From the NCBI RefSeq assembly GCF_900114325.1, contig NZ_FOSR01000007.1, positions 62,001 to 126,000 of the forward strand: DNA of 64,000 nt. Reading direction: 5' to 3'. Numbering within the stretch: the stretch's first letter is position 1; each line of letters opens with the position of its first letter. This document shows, one piece after another, positions 56,804 to 64,000 of this stretch. The DNA is from Rhodanobacter glycinis (GTDB lineage: Bacteria > Pseudomonadota > Gammaproteobacteria > Xanthomonadales > Rhodanobacteraceae). A program made the position numbers and the translations under genes. A model generated the notes under the pieces. The model was given only the letters and a program-made list of their open reading frames with translations, had not been told where the DNA came from and searched no databases.

Positions 56804-56836
56804 ACAAAAGGGCCGCGCGATGCGCGGCCCTTTTGT
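56804..56836. terminator. Bidirectional terminator between clpA and infA
   Basis: A perfect 15-bp stem ACAAAAGGGCCGCGC/GCGCGGCCCTTTTGT with a 3-nt loop, between convergent stops. Confidence 0.92.
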
Positions 56837-56854
56837 TTCGATGCGTACCCGCCG

Positions 56855-57073
56855 TTACTTCATGCGGTAGGTGATGCGGCCCTTGGTCAGGTCGTATGGA
56901 GTCATCTCGATCTTGACCTTGTCGCCGGTCAGGATGCGGATGTAATGCTTGCGCATGCGGCCGGAAATATGGGCAATGACCACGTGCCCGTTTTCCAGTT
57001 GCACACGGAACATGGTATTGGGCAGGGTCTCAAGGACCGTGCCTTCCATTTCGATGACGTCGTCTTTGGCCAT
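56855..57073 (-). CDS. infA: Translation initiation factor IF-1
   Basis: A 72-residue S1/OB-fold protein ([19 protein letters not shown] to GRITYRMK) that binds the ribosomal A site during initiation. The length and sequence are canonical. It lies convergent to clpA, near the clpS-clpA pair as in many proteobacteria. Confidence 0.98.
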   Translation of the reverse strand: MAKDDVIEMEGTVLETLPNTMFRVQLENGHVVIAHISGRMRKHYIRILTGDKVKIEMTPYDLTKGRITYRMK

Positions 57074-57191
57074 GTGTTCCCAAGGGTTCGCGCACAGCCG
57101 TCGTGGCTGCGTAAGCCGTCGATTATGCCACGTTCCGGCGTCTGGTTAAAGATTCGTCAGAAGACCCGTTTCCAGGGCGCAAGACGGGCTT

Positions 57192-57467
57192 TCAGGCGAA
57201 ATGCTCGTCCAGCTTGCGCTGGATCTCCTGTTCCACCATGCCCTTGAGCGGTGCCAGCATCAGGCCGAGCTCGGCGTTGACGCGAATCTCGTTGGCGGCC
57301 ACCGCGATGCTGCCCTTCACGCCGGAGCGTGAAAAATTCAGCGTATCGCCTTGCCACTGGCTGGTCATGCCGAATTTTTCCTGCATGCGGCTGCCCACCT
57401 TGTCGACGATGGCGCGGGCTTCGGCCAGGGGCAGGGCATGGGGGCGGCGGATGTCGATACTGGGCAT
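57192..57467 (-). CDS. Polyhydroxyalkanoic acid system family protein
   Basis: A 91-residue protein of the PHA granule region family (MPSIDIRRPHALPLAEARAIVDKVGSRMQEKFGM, then SGVKGSIAVAANEIRVNAELG and a helical end EIQRKLDEHF). Family members are found in PHA producers and non-producers alike, and their function is unsettled. ATG 57467 starts the conserved part. A TATCAT -10-like sequence lies about 30 bp upstream. No other PHA gene is in the window. Confidence 0.8.
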   Translation of the reverse strand: MPSIDIRRPHALPLAEARAIVDKVGSRMQEKFGMTSQWQGDTLNFSRSGVKGSIAVAANEIRVNAELGLMLAPLKGMVEQEIQRKLDEHFA

Positions 57468-57717
57468 GGCGGGGCTTCGATGCGAAAAGTGTCGACATGA
57501 TACGGGAGCCGGCATGGCGAGGTGCCGGCTTTCTGGCCGTTATCTGTCGGGTTTGGGCCGACCGGTTTGCCGTGGCGGTAGTGCGGTGCGTGTTTCCGTC
57601 GTTTTGCTCGCCAGGGAACCACGATGGCTCGGCGAATCGTCGACAGTCCGGCCTCGCGCCTCGACCACCAAAGCCCGGCAGGCTGCTAAAGTTCGCTGAT
57701 CAGGTATCGGCCCGTCC

Positions 57718-58488
57718 ATGCGCATCCAGTTTCCCCACTCCGCCCGTGAATCGTTCCCGTGGACGCAGCCACAATTGCGTATCGGCAGCGCACCGGACAA
57801 CGATCTGGTGCTGGCTGCCGATCAGGCCAATCCGCACCATCTGCACATCCAGCAGGATCATCGGGGGCTGGTGCTGCAGGTGTTGCCGTCGGCTGGCCGC
57901 ATCTATGTGAACGCGCGACCGGTACGTGAGCGAGCCATCCTGCGGGCGGGCGACATGCTCAGCGTGGGAACGTGTCGCATGCTGTTGAGCGCCGATGACG
58001 AAGTCGTCCACGACCTTCCGCCCGTATCCGAGCGGCAGCGCTGCACGGTGGCGCTGCGGGCGGTCGCAGGTCCGCTGTCCGGTCGCGTGCTGCCGTTGCG
58101 CGACCGGCTGGAGTTGGGGCCGGGAGGCCACTTGCCGCTGGAGTTGCCGCAGGACGAATCCACCGCGCTGTACATTTCCTGGCGCGATGGCCATTTGTTG
58201 CTGGAAGGTGGGGCGCAAGCTTCAACGCGTTACCCGCTGCGTCTCAATGGCAGGGTCGTGCAAACGGCGCGGTTGTCGCCCGGTGACCAGATCGGCGTGG
58301 CCATGCATCGCTTCGTGATCGATGCCCCCGGCATGCGCCCGGAGCCCGAGATCGTGATGCCGGAACCGCCTGCGCCGAAGCGTTTGCCCGAAGACGAGGC
58401 TGGCCCGCGTGGCGAGGTGTGGTGGCTGATCGCCACCGCCGCGGTGATTGCCCTGGGCATTGCCCTGGTGTTGCTGGTTCGTTTCTAG
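57718..58488 (+). CDS. FHA-domain protein with a C-terminal membrane anchor
   Basis: A 256-residue protein with an N-terminal FHA-like fold (RIGSAPDNDLVLAADQANPHHLHI, then GRIYVNARPVRERAILRAGDMLSVG). A second, similar beta-domain from about 105 (LELGPGGHLPLEL to RLNGRVVQTARLSPGDQIGV) looks like a degenerate repeat. A Pro/Glu linker and one membrane helix at about 234-254 follow, with the domains presumably cytoplasmic. FHA domains bind phosphothreonine. No Ser/Thr kinase, phosphatase or type VI secretion gene is near, so the role is unknown. Confidence 0.75.
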   Translation: MRIQFPHSARESFPWTQPQLRIGSAPDNDLVLAADQANPHHLHIQQDHRGLVLQVLPSAGRIYVNARPVRERAILRAGDMLSVGTCRMLLSADDEVVHDLPPVSERQRCTVALRAVAGPLSGRVLPLRDRLELGPGGHLPLELPQDESTALYISWRDGHLLLEGGAQASTRYPLRLNGRVVQTARLSPGDQIGVAMHRFVIDAPGMRPEPEIVMPEPPAPKRLPEDEAGPRGEVWWLIATAAVIALGIALVLLVRF

Positions 58489-58681
58489 GAGCGTGGGCGG
58501 TAGAAACTTTCGAGGCGAAAAAGTGGCTGCGTGAGGACAGATTTTCGACGATTCGCCGGCCCATAGTGGTTCTATGGGCCAAGAAGCGATGGAAATATGG
58601 ACCACGCAGGCGCTTTTGCAGCCCGGAAGATTTCTGCCGCCCACGCTCCTGGGCCGCTATCGGGCTTGTGCCGAATGGCCA

Positions 58682-58712
58682 TTGACGACCGGTTGCTGCG
58701 GCGCGGCATAAT
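58682..58712 (+). promoter_or_regulatory. Putative serC promoter
   Basis: TTGACG (58682-58687) and CATAAT (58707-58712) with a 19-bp spacer, 30 bp before the serC start. The 254 bp between the FHA gene and serC show no other signal. Confidence 0.45.
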
Positions 58713-58742
58713 GCGCTGAACGCAGCCACGGGAAGTCGAACG

Positions 58743-59828
58743 GTGAGTCAGGTCTGGAATTTCAGTGCGGGCCCGGCGGCCCTGCCGCCTCCGGTACTCG
58801 AGCGCGCGCAGCGCGAGTTGCTGGACTGGAACGGCAGTGGCGCATCGGTGATGGAGCAGTCGCATCGCGGCAAGCGCTTCATCGCGATGGCCGAACGGGT
58901 CGAGGCCGATCTGCGCGAACTGCTGGCCATTCCTGCCGACTATGCCGTGCTGTTCCTGCAAGGCGGTGCCACCCAGCATTTCGCCCAGATTCCGATGAAC
59001 CTGGCGGGCGAGGGCGACAGCGCCGACTACGTCGTCAACGGCCATTGGGGCGCGAAGGCGGCCGGTGAGGCCGCGCCTTATGTTCGCGTCAACGTGGCGG
59101 CCAGCAGCCAGGCCGACAATTATCTGCGGCTGCCGCCACGCGAAAGCTGGCAGCTCGATCCGCGCGCAGCCTACGTGCACTACACGCCGAACGAGACCAT
59201 CCACGGCGTGGAATACCATGACGTACCTGTGGTGGGCGACGTGCCGCTGGTGGCGGACATGTCCTCGAACATCCTGTCCGAACCGCTCGACGTGTCGCGC
59301 TTCGGGCTGATCTATGCCGGTGCGCAGAAGAACATCGGGCCCTCCGGGCTGGTGTTGATGATCGTGCGTCGCGATCTGCTGGAACGCAGCTCGCGGCCGA
59401 TGGCGCGGATCTTCCGCTATGCCGAGCACGCCGCCGCGGCATCCATGCTCAACACCCCCAACACCTGGGGCTGGTATCTGGCCGGGCTCACCTTCGAGTG
59501 GCTGAAAGAGCAGGGCGGCGTGGCGGCCATGGGTGAGCGCAACCGGGCCAAGGCCGAAAAGCTGTATGCGGCGATCGACGGCTCCGGTGGCTATTACCGC
59601 AACCCGGTCGATCCGGCCGCGCGCTCGCGCATGAATGTGCCATTCACCCTGCACGACAGTGCGCTCGATGCCGATTTCCTGAAGGAATCCGAGGCGGCCG
59701 GCCTGATGGCATTGAAGGGCCACAAGGCGCTCGGTGGCATGCGTGCCTCGCTGTACAACGCAGTGCCGCTGGCCGCGGTGGATGCACTGGTGGCGTTCAT
59801 GGGTGACTTCGCGCGCCGGCACGGCTGA
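58743..59828 (+). CDS. serC: Phosphoserine aminotransferase
   Basis: A 361-residue PLP enzyme for the second step of serine synthesis and for pyridoxine synthesis. The N-terminal NFSAGPAALP is diagnostic, and the PLP lysine lies in YAGAQKNIGPSG. A GTG start at 58743 is used, with GGGAAG upstream. It leads the serC-pheA-aroA cluster. Confidence 0.96.
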   Translation: MSQVWNFSAGPAALPPPVLERAQRELLDWNGSGASVMEQSHRGKRFIAMAERVEADLRELLAIPADYAVLFLQGGATQHFAQIPMNLAGEGDSADYVVNGHWGAKAAGEAAPYVRVNVAASSQADNYLRLPPRESWQLDPRAAYVHYTPNETIHGVEYHDVPVVGDVPLVADMSSNILSEPLDVSRFGLIYAGAQKNIGPSGLVLMIVRRDLLERSSRPMARIFRYAEHAAAASMLNTPNTWGWYLAGLTFEWLKEQGGVAAMGERNRAKAEKLYAAIDGSGGYYRNPVDPAARSRMNVPFTLHDSALDADFLKESEAAGLMALKGHKALGGMRASLYNAVPLAAVDALVAFMGDFARRHG

Positions 59829-59887
59829 AACTTTTCAGGCATCATGCCCGTTCACCGTTTGGACTTCTTTACGCCAAGACTGCCGAA

Positions 59888-60976
59888 ATGACCGATACGA
59901 AAACCTCCCTGCCCGAGGTGCGCGAGCGCATCGACAGCATCGACCGGCAGATCCAGGAATTGATCTCCGAACGCGCGAACTGGGCGCAGGAAGTGGCGAA
60001 GGTGAAGGGCGAAGGCCTCTCGGCCATCGACTATTACCGTCCGGAACGCGAAGCCCACGTGCTGCGCATGGTGGTGGACCGCAACAAGGGGCCATTGCCG
60101 GATGCCGAAATGGTGCGCCTGTTCCGCGAGATCATGTCCTCGTGCCTGGCGCAGGAGGATCCGCTGAAGATCGGTTACCTCGGCCCCGAGGGCACCTTCA
60201 GCGAGCAGGCGGTGCGCAAGCATTTCGGCCATGCCGCCTATGGCCTGCCGCTGGGCAGCATCGAAGAGGTGTTCCAGGAAGTGGCCGCCGGTCATGCCGA
60301 TTTCGGCGTGGTGCCGGTGGAGAATTCCGGTCAGGGCATGATCCAGGTGACCCTGGACATGTTCCTCACCTCCGACGCGCGGATCTGCGGCGAAGTGGAA
60401 CTGCGCGTGCACCAGTGCCTGCATTCCATGGCCGGCAAGCTGGAAAACATCAAGCGCGTCTACGCGCACGCGCAGTCGTTGCAACAGTGCAAAACGTGGC
60501 TGCGCATGAACCTGCCTGGCGTGGAATGCGAGGCGGTCAGCAGCAATGCCGAGGCGGCGCGGCTGGCCCGGCATGCCGACGACGTCGGTGCGATCGCCGG
60601 CGAAACGGCTGGCAAGGTTTACGGGCTGAAGACGCTGGCCACCGGCATCGAGGATCGTGCCGACAACACCACGCGCTTCCTGGTGATCGGTCGCTCGCTG
60701 TTTCCGCCGTCCGGCAACGATCGCACCTCGCTGCTGATCACGGTGAACGACAAGCCAGGCGCGCTCTACGACGTGCTCAGCCCGTTCGCCAGGCATGACG
60801 TCAGCCTCAACCGCATCGAGTCGCGCCCGGCGCACTCGGGCAAGTGGCAGTACGCGTTCTTCATCGATGTCTCGGGACATATCAACGATGAAGCACTGCA
60901 GGGTGCGGTGAAGGACATCGAGCAATCCGTGGCGCAATTGCGCGTGCTCGGCTCCTACCCGGTAGCCTTGCCGTGA
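59888..60976 (+). CDS. pheA: Bifunctional chorismate mutase/prephenate dehydratase
   Basis: A 362-residue P-protein: AroQ-type chorismate mutase at about 1-90 (VRERIDSIDRQIQELI, DYYRPEREAHVLR), prephenate dehydratase at about 95-270 (GYLGPEGTFSEQAV, VPVENSGQGM) and an ACT domain at about 280-355 whose ESRP motif lies in NRIESRPAHSGKW and binds phenylalanine for feedback. It makes phenylpyruvate. Its stop overlaps the aroA start by 4 nt (GTGA). Confidence 0.97.
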   Translation: MTDTKTSLPEVRERIDSIDRQIQELISERANWAQEVAKVKGEGLSAIDYYRPEREAHVLRMVVDRNKGPLPDAEMVRLFREIMSSCLAQEDPLKIGYLGPEGTFSEQAVRKHFGHAAYGLPLGSIEEVFQEVAAGHADFGVVPVENSGQGMIQVTLDMFLTSDARICGEVELRVHQCLHSMAGKLENIKRVYAHAQSLQQCKTWLRMNLPGVECEAVSSNAEAARLARHADDVGAIAGETAGKVYGLKTLATGIEDRADNTTRFLVIGRSLFPPSGNDRTSLLITVNDKPGALYDVLSPFARHDVSLNRIESRPAHSGKWQYAFFIDVSGHINDEALQGAVKDIEQSVAQLRVLGSYPVALP

Positions 60977-62283
60977 GCGCTCGGCTGGACTGGCGCAGTG
61001 GCCCCGCCGGGCCGCTGCGGGGAACTGTTCGCGTACCTGGCGACAAATCCGTGTCGCATCGTGCGCTGATGCTTTCGGCGCTGGCCGACGGCCGCACGCG
61101 TATCCGCGGTTTCCTGGAAGGCGAGGATACCCGCGCCACCGCTGCGGTACTGGCCCAGTTGGGCGTGCGCATCGAGACGCCGGCCGATGGTGAGCGCGTG
61201 GTACACGGCGTGGGCTTGCACGGCCTGCGTGCGAGTGTGCAGGCGCTGGATTGCGGCAATGCCGGCACCGGCATGCGCCTGCTCGCGGGCTTGCTCGCCG
61301 GGCAGGCGTTCGACAGCACGCTGGTGGGCGATGCCTCGTTGTCGAAGCGACCGATGCGGCGCGTAACCGATCCGTTGGCGGCCATGGGTGCACGTATCGA
61401 TACCCGCGAGGGTTTGCCGCCGCTGGTCGTGCGCGGTGGCCACTCCCTGCGTGGCATCCGTTACGAATTGCCGGTGGCCAGCGCGCAGGTGAAGTCGGCG
61501 TTGTTGCTGGCTGGCCTGTATGCCGAAGGCGAAACCGAAGTGGTCGAGCCGCATCCCACGCGCGACTACACCGAGCGCATGCTAGCCGCCTTTGGCTGGC
61601 CGATTGTCTTCGAGCCGGGTCGCGCAAAGCTTTCGGGCGGACATGCCTTGCATGCCGTCGACGTCGACGTGCCGGCGGATTTTTCCTCGGCGGCATTCTT
61701 CCTGGTTGCGGCCAGCATCGTGCCAGGCTCCGAACTGCGACTTTCCGCCGTAGGCCTGAATCCGCGGCGCACCGGCCTGCTGCAGGCCTTGCGCCTGATG
61801 GGGGCGGACATCCGCGTCGAGAACGAGCGCGAAAGCGGCGGCGAGCCGGTGGGCGATCTGCTGGTGCGTCATGCCGCATTGCATGGCGCCGAGTTCCCCG
61901 AGTCGCTGGTGCCGGACATGATCGACGAATTCCCTGCACTGTTCGTGGCCGCGTCCGTGGCCAACGGCCGCAGCGTGATCCGCGGTGCCGCCGAGCTGCG
62001 CGTGAAGGAATCCGATCGGCTCGCCACCATGGCGACGGGTTTGCGAACCTTGGGCGCGCAGATCGAGGAAACACCCGATGGCGCGATCATCGAAGGCGGT
62101 GCGCTGACCGGGGGCACGGTGGAAAGCCTCACCGATCACCGTATCGCGATGAGCTTCGCGGTGGCCGGGCTGGTGGCTGGCGGGGCGGTGCGAATCAATG
62201 AGTGCCGCCATGTGGCCACTTCATTTCCCGGCTTCATGGATCTGGCCAACGGCTGCGGATTTGCGCTGGGCGTCGCGGACTGA
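60973..62283 (+). CDS. aroA: 3-phosphoshikimate 1-carboxyvinyltransferase (EPSP synthase)
   Basis: A 436-residue enzyme that joins shikimate-3-phosphate and phosphoenolpyruvate. PGDKSVSHRALMLSALADG and LDCGNAGTGMRLLAGLLAGQ are the two family signatures, with RVKESDR at the C-terminal half. GNAGTGMR resembles the class II-type loop of some bacterial EPSP synthases (alanine after the Asn, in place of Gly); its effect on inhibitor response cannot be read here. GTG start in the end of pheA. Confidence 0.95.
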   Translation: MSARLDWRSGPAGPLRGTVRVPGDKSVSHRALMLSALADGRTRIRGFLEGEDTRATAAVLAQLGVRIETPADGERVVHGVGLHGLRASVQALDCGNAGTGMRLLAGLLAGQAFDSTLVGDASLSKRPMRRVTDPLAAMGARIDTREGLPPLVVRGGHSLRGIRYELPVASAQVKSALLLAGLYAEGETEVVEPHPTRDYTERMLAAFGWPIVFEPGRAKLSGGHALHAVDVDVPADFSSAAFFLVAASIVPGSELRLSAVGLNPRRTGLLQALRLMGADIRVENERESGGEPVGDLLVRHAALHGAEFPESLVPDMIDEFPALFVAASVANGRSVIRGAAELRVKESDRLATMATGLRTLGAQIEETPDGAIIEGGALTGGTVESLTDHRIAMSFAVAGLVAGGAVRINECRHVATSFPGFMDLANGCGFALGVAD

Positions 62284-62443
62284 CAATCGGTGCGGCTGGC
62301 ATGCGGCGGGTTGCACCATGCGACGCTTGAGCCTCTTTCCCGCCGGGAGATGGGTGAGGCTTCGGGCTTGCGATGGTTTGCGCTCCTGCGGCCGGCAGTG
62401 GCAATTGGGTTAAAGTCGCAGCCAGTTTCTGCCCGAGCCCATC

Positions 62444-63217
62444 ATGTCTACCGTTCCGCCGTTCATCGTCGCCATTCCCGCCCGTTACGGTTCCACCCGG
62501 CTGCCGGCCAAGCCGTTGCGCGAGATCGGTGGTGTGCCGATGGTGGTTCGCGTGGCGCAGCGTGCCTTGCAGGCCGGTGCCATGCAGGTGGTGGTGGCGG
62601 TCGACGACGCGCGCATCGCCGAGGCACTGGACGGACAGGGCGTGCAGGTGTGCATGACCCGGGCCGACCATGCCTCAGGCAGTGATCGTCTGGCCGAATG
62701 CGCAGCTCAATGTGGCTGGCCCGACGACGCTATCGTGGTGAACCTGCAAGGCGATGAGCCGTTTGCGCCGGCCGCCGGGATTCGTGAGGTGGCGCGGGCC
62801 CTGGCCGAGGACGATGCGCCGATGGCCACGCTGGCCACGCCAATCACCGATGCGCACGAGTTGTTCGATCCGAACGTGGTGAAGCTGGTGCGCGGGGGCA
62901 ATGGTCGGGCGCTGTATTTCAGCCGGGCACCGTTGCCGTGGGCGCGCGATGCGTTTGCCGCAGACCGAGATGCCTTGCCGATCGGTATGCCGTTTCTGCG
63001 CCATATCGGCATCTATGCCTATCGCGCAGGTTTCCTCGGCCAGTACGCGCAGTTGCCGCGCACGCCACTGGAACAGGCGGAATCGCTGGAGCAATTGCGC
63101 GTGCTCGAACACGGACACGCGATCGCCGTGCGGTTGACGCCGGAACCGTTTCCGCCAGGTATCGATACCGAATCCGATCTGGAACGCGCCGAGCGCTGGT
63201 TGCAGTCCGCGGGCTGA
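62444..63217 (+). CDS. kdsB: 3-deoxy-manno-octulosonate cytidylyltransferase
   Basis: A 257-residue enzyme that activates KDO as CMP-KDO for lipopolysaccharide. The N-terminus [20 protein letters not shown] and the blocks NLQGDEPF and [12 protein letters not shown] are diagnostic. It follows aroA after 160 bp and works downstream of kdsA at 25.8 kb. Confidence 0.96.
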   Translation: MSTVPPFIVAIPARYGSTRLPAKPLREIGGVPMVVRVAQRALQAGAMQVVVAVDDARIAEALDGQGVQVCMTRADHASGSDRLAECAAQCGWPDDAIVVNLQGDEPFAPAAGIREVARALAEDDAPMATLATPITDAHELFDPNVVKLVRGGNGRALYFSRAPLPWARDAFAADRDALPIGMPFLRHIGIYAYRAGFLGQYAQLPRTPLEQAESLEQLRVLEHGHAIAVRLTPEPFPPGIDTESDLERAERWLQSAG

Positions 63218-63222
63218 GAGCC

Positions 63223-63381
63223 TCAGCGGCGCCGGCGCAGCAGCGCGATAAAGGCGCTGGCCAGCCCCAGCCCCATGGCCAGGCCGATGCCCGCGCCCCA
63301 GAGTGCGCCGCGATCGCCCCAGAACACGGAGCCGATCACGACACCGAGCACGAACAGGATGGGAATGGGCAGGCAACCCAT
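63223..63381 (-). CDS. Small membrane protein, function unknown
   Basis: A 52-residue protein made of two hydrophobic segments (PIPILFVLGVVIGSVFWG and GIGLAMGLGLASAFIALL) around a short loop DRGALWGA, with an RRRR end. GGAG at nine bases before ATG 63381 supports this start; ATG 63414 would add 11 residues. Its stop lies 5 bp from the convergent kdsB stop. No function can be assigned. Confidence 0.55.
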   Translation of the reverse strand: MGCLPIPILFVLGVVIGSVFWGDRGALWGAGIGLAMGLGLASAFIALLRRRR

Positions 63382-63455
63382 GCGGCGGTCTCCGGCGGTG
63401 GTCAGGCAGGGCATGATAACGGTGCCGGACGCACGAATCGCAGGCCGGGACCAGA

Positions 63456-63461
63456 TAGAAT
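63456..63461 (+). promoter_or_regulatory. Putative -10 of uvrC (possible leaderless message)
   Basis: TAGAAT, five of six matches, ends only 6 nt before the uvrC ATG. The expected start of transcription would fall on or next to the start codon. No ribosome binding site precedes the ATG. Confidence 0.4.
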
Positions 63462-63467
63462 CCACGC

Positions 63468-64000
63468 ATGCAGCCTACATCGCCGCAGGCCTTCGATGGC
63501 AAGGCCTTCGTCCACACCCTGACTACCTCGCCCGGCGTCTACCGTTACTTCGATGCGGAGGACGAGCTGCTGTACGTGGGCAAGGCCGGCAACCTGAAGA
63601 AGCGTGTCGGCAGCTACTTCCTGAAACCACGGATGGAGCCGCGCATTGCCGCGATGGTGGCGCAGATCGCGCGCGCCGAGATCACCGTGACGCGCACCGA
63701 GGGCGAGGCGCTGCTGCTGGAATCGCAGCTGATCAAGTCGCTCAAGCCGCGTTACAACATCCTGCTGCGCGACGACAAGAGCTATCCCTACATCTACCTG
63801 TCCGGTGGCGAGGACTATCCGCGGCTGGCCTTCCATCGTGGCGCGAAGAATCTTCCCGGGCGCTATTTCGGGCCTTACCCGAGCACGTTCGCGGTGCGTG
63901 AAAGCCTCAGCCTGATGCAGAAGCTGTTCAAGGTGCGCCAGTGCGAGGACAGCTATTTCCGCAACCGCTCACGGCCATGCCTGCAGCATCAGATCGGCCG
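63468..64000 (+). CDS. uvrC: UvrABC system protein C (5' part, cut by window end)
   Basis: The first 177 residues of the excinuclease subunit that makes both incisions in nucleotide excision repair. The GIY-YIG nuclease domain occupies about 18-100 ([47 protein letters not shown]). The following blocks ([19 protein letters not shown]) match the family and end at the Cys-containing region RQCEDSYF. The rest lies beyond the window. Confidence 0.95.
   Translation, partial: MQPTSPQAFDGKAFVHTLTTSPGVYRYFDAEDELLYVGKAGNLKKRVGSYFLKPRMEPRIAAMVAQIARAEITVTRTEGEALLLESQLIKSLKPRYNILLRDDKSYPYIYLSGGEDYPRLAFHRGAKNLPGRYFGPYPSTFAVRESLSLMQKLFKVRQCEDSYFRNRSRPCLQHQIG

Overview
The window reads as chromosomal core sequence from a GC-rich gammaproteobacterium of the order Xanthomonadales. 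The Rhodanobacteraceae (Rhodanobacter, Dyella or Frateuria type) fit best. This is inferred from gene content and order: serC-pheA-aroA followed by kdsB and uvrC, eno-ftsB-ispD-ispF-truD-surE-pcm-yqaA-nlpD, cyoABCD, a methionine salvage cluster mtnBDC, and a long three-domain aminopeptidase P. I see no insertion sequence, prophage, CRISPR array, rRNA or tRNA. Coding density is high, genes often overlap by 4 nt (ATGA or GTGA), and many terminators are near-perfect hairpins, several placed between convergent genes.

Region 1 (1-9.2 kb) is metabolic and accessory. It holds the end of an unknown gene, a membrane-anchored caspase/legumain-like C13 peptidase coupled to the methionine salvage genes mtnC, mtnD and mtnB, a Tat-exported HiPIP, two tandem APC amino acid permeases, a Nudix hydrolase, 3-hydroxyanthranilate dioxygenase and a secreted fasciclin-domain protein.

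Region 2 (9.3-17.9 kb) holds parE and then a signalling module. A CHASE2 membrane protein without an output domain, a LysM-FecR periplasmic protein and a BvgS/RcsC-like hybrid histidine kinase are transcribed leftward. An RcsB-like response regulator diverges from them. Past the regulator lies a gene-free stretch with an RcsAB-box-like site, a structured segment and a strong terminator, which together suggest a small RNA. This is the part of the window most likely to be new biology.

Region 3 (17.9-38.1 kb) is housekeeping: pepP, the cytochrome bo3 oxidase operon, pyrG-kdsA, eno-ftsB-ispD-ispF, truD, an Smr protein, surE-pcm-yqaA-nlpD, a small Mth938-like protein, yhbY, rlmE-ftsH. Between truD and the Smr gene, six back-to-back inverted repeats fill about 150 bp.

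Region 4 (38.1-51.7 kb) contains an ArsC-like protein, rluB with a long glycine/arginine-rich tail, scpB, scpA, a 717-bp gene-free stretch ending in a full-consensus sigma-54 promoter in front of a PilZ protein, fadD, acnA, two LysR regulators and poxB.

Region 5 (51.7-64 kb) contains hflD-mnmA-nudJ, clpS-clpA, infA, a polyhydroxyalkanoate-system protein, an FHA-domain membrane protein, serC-pheA-aroA, kdsB, a small membrane protein and the start of uvrC.

Most long open frames opposite real genes (for example one of about 1000 codons opposite acnA) are by-products of GC-rich codon use and were left out.
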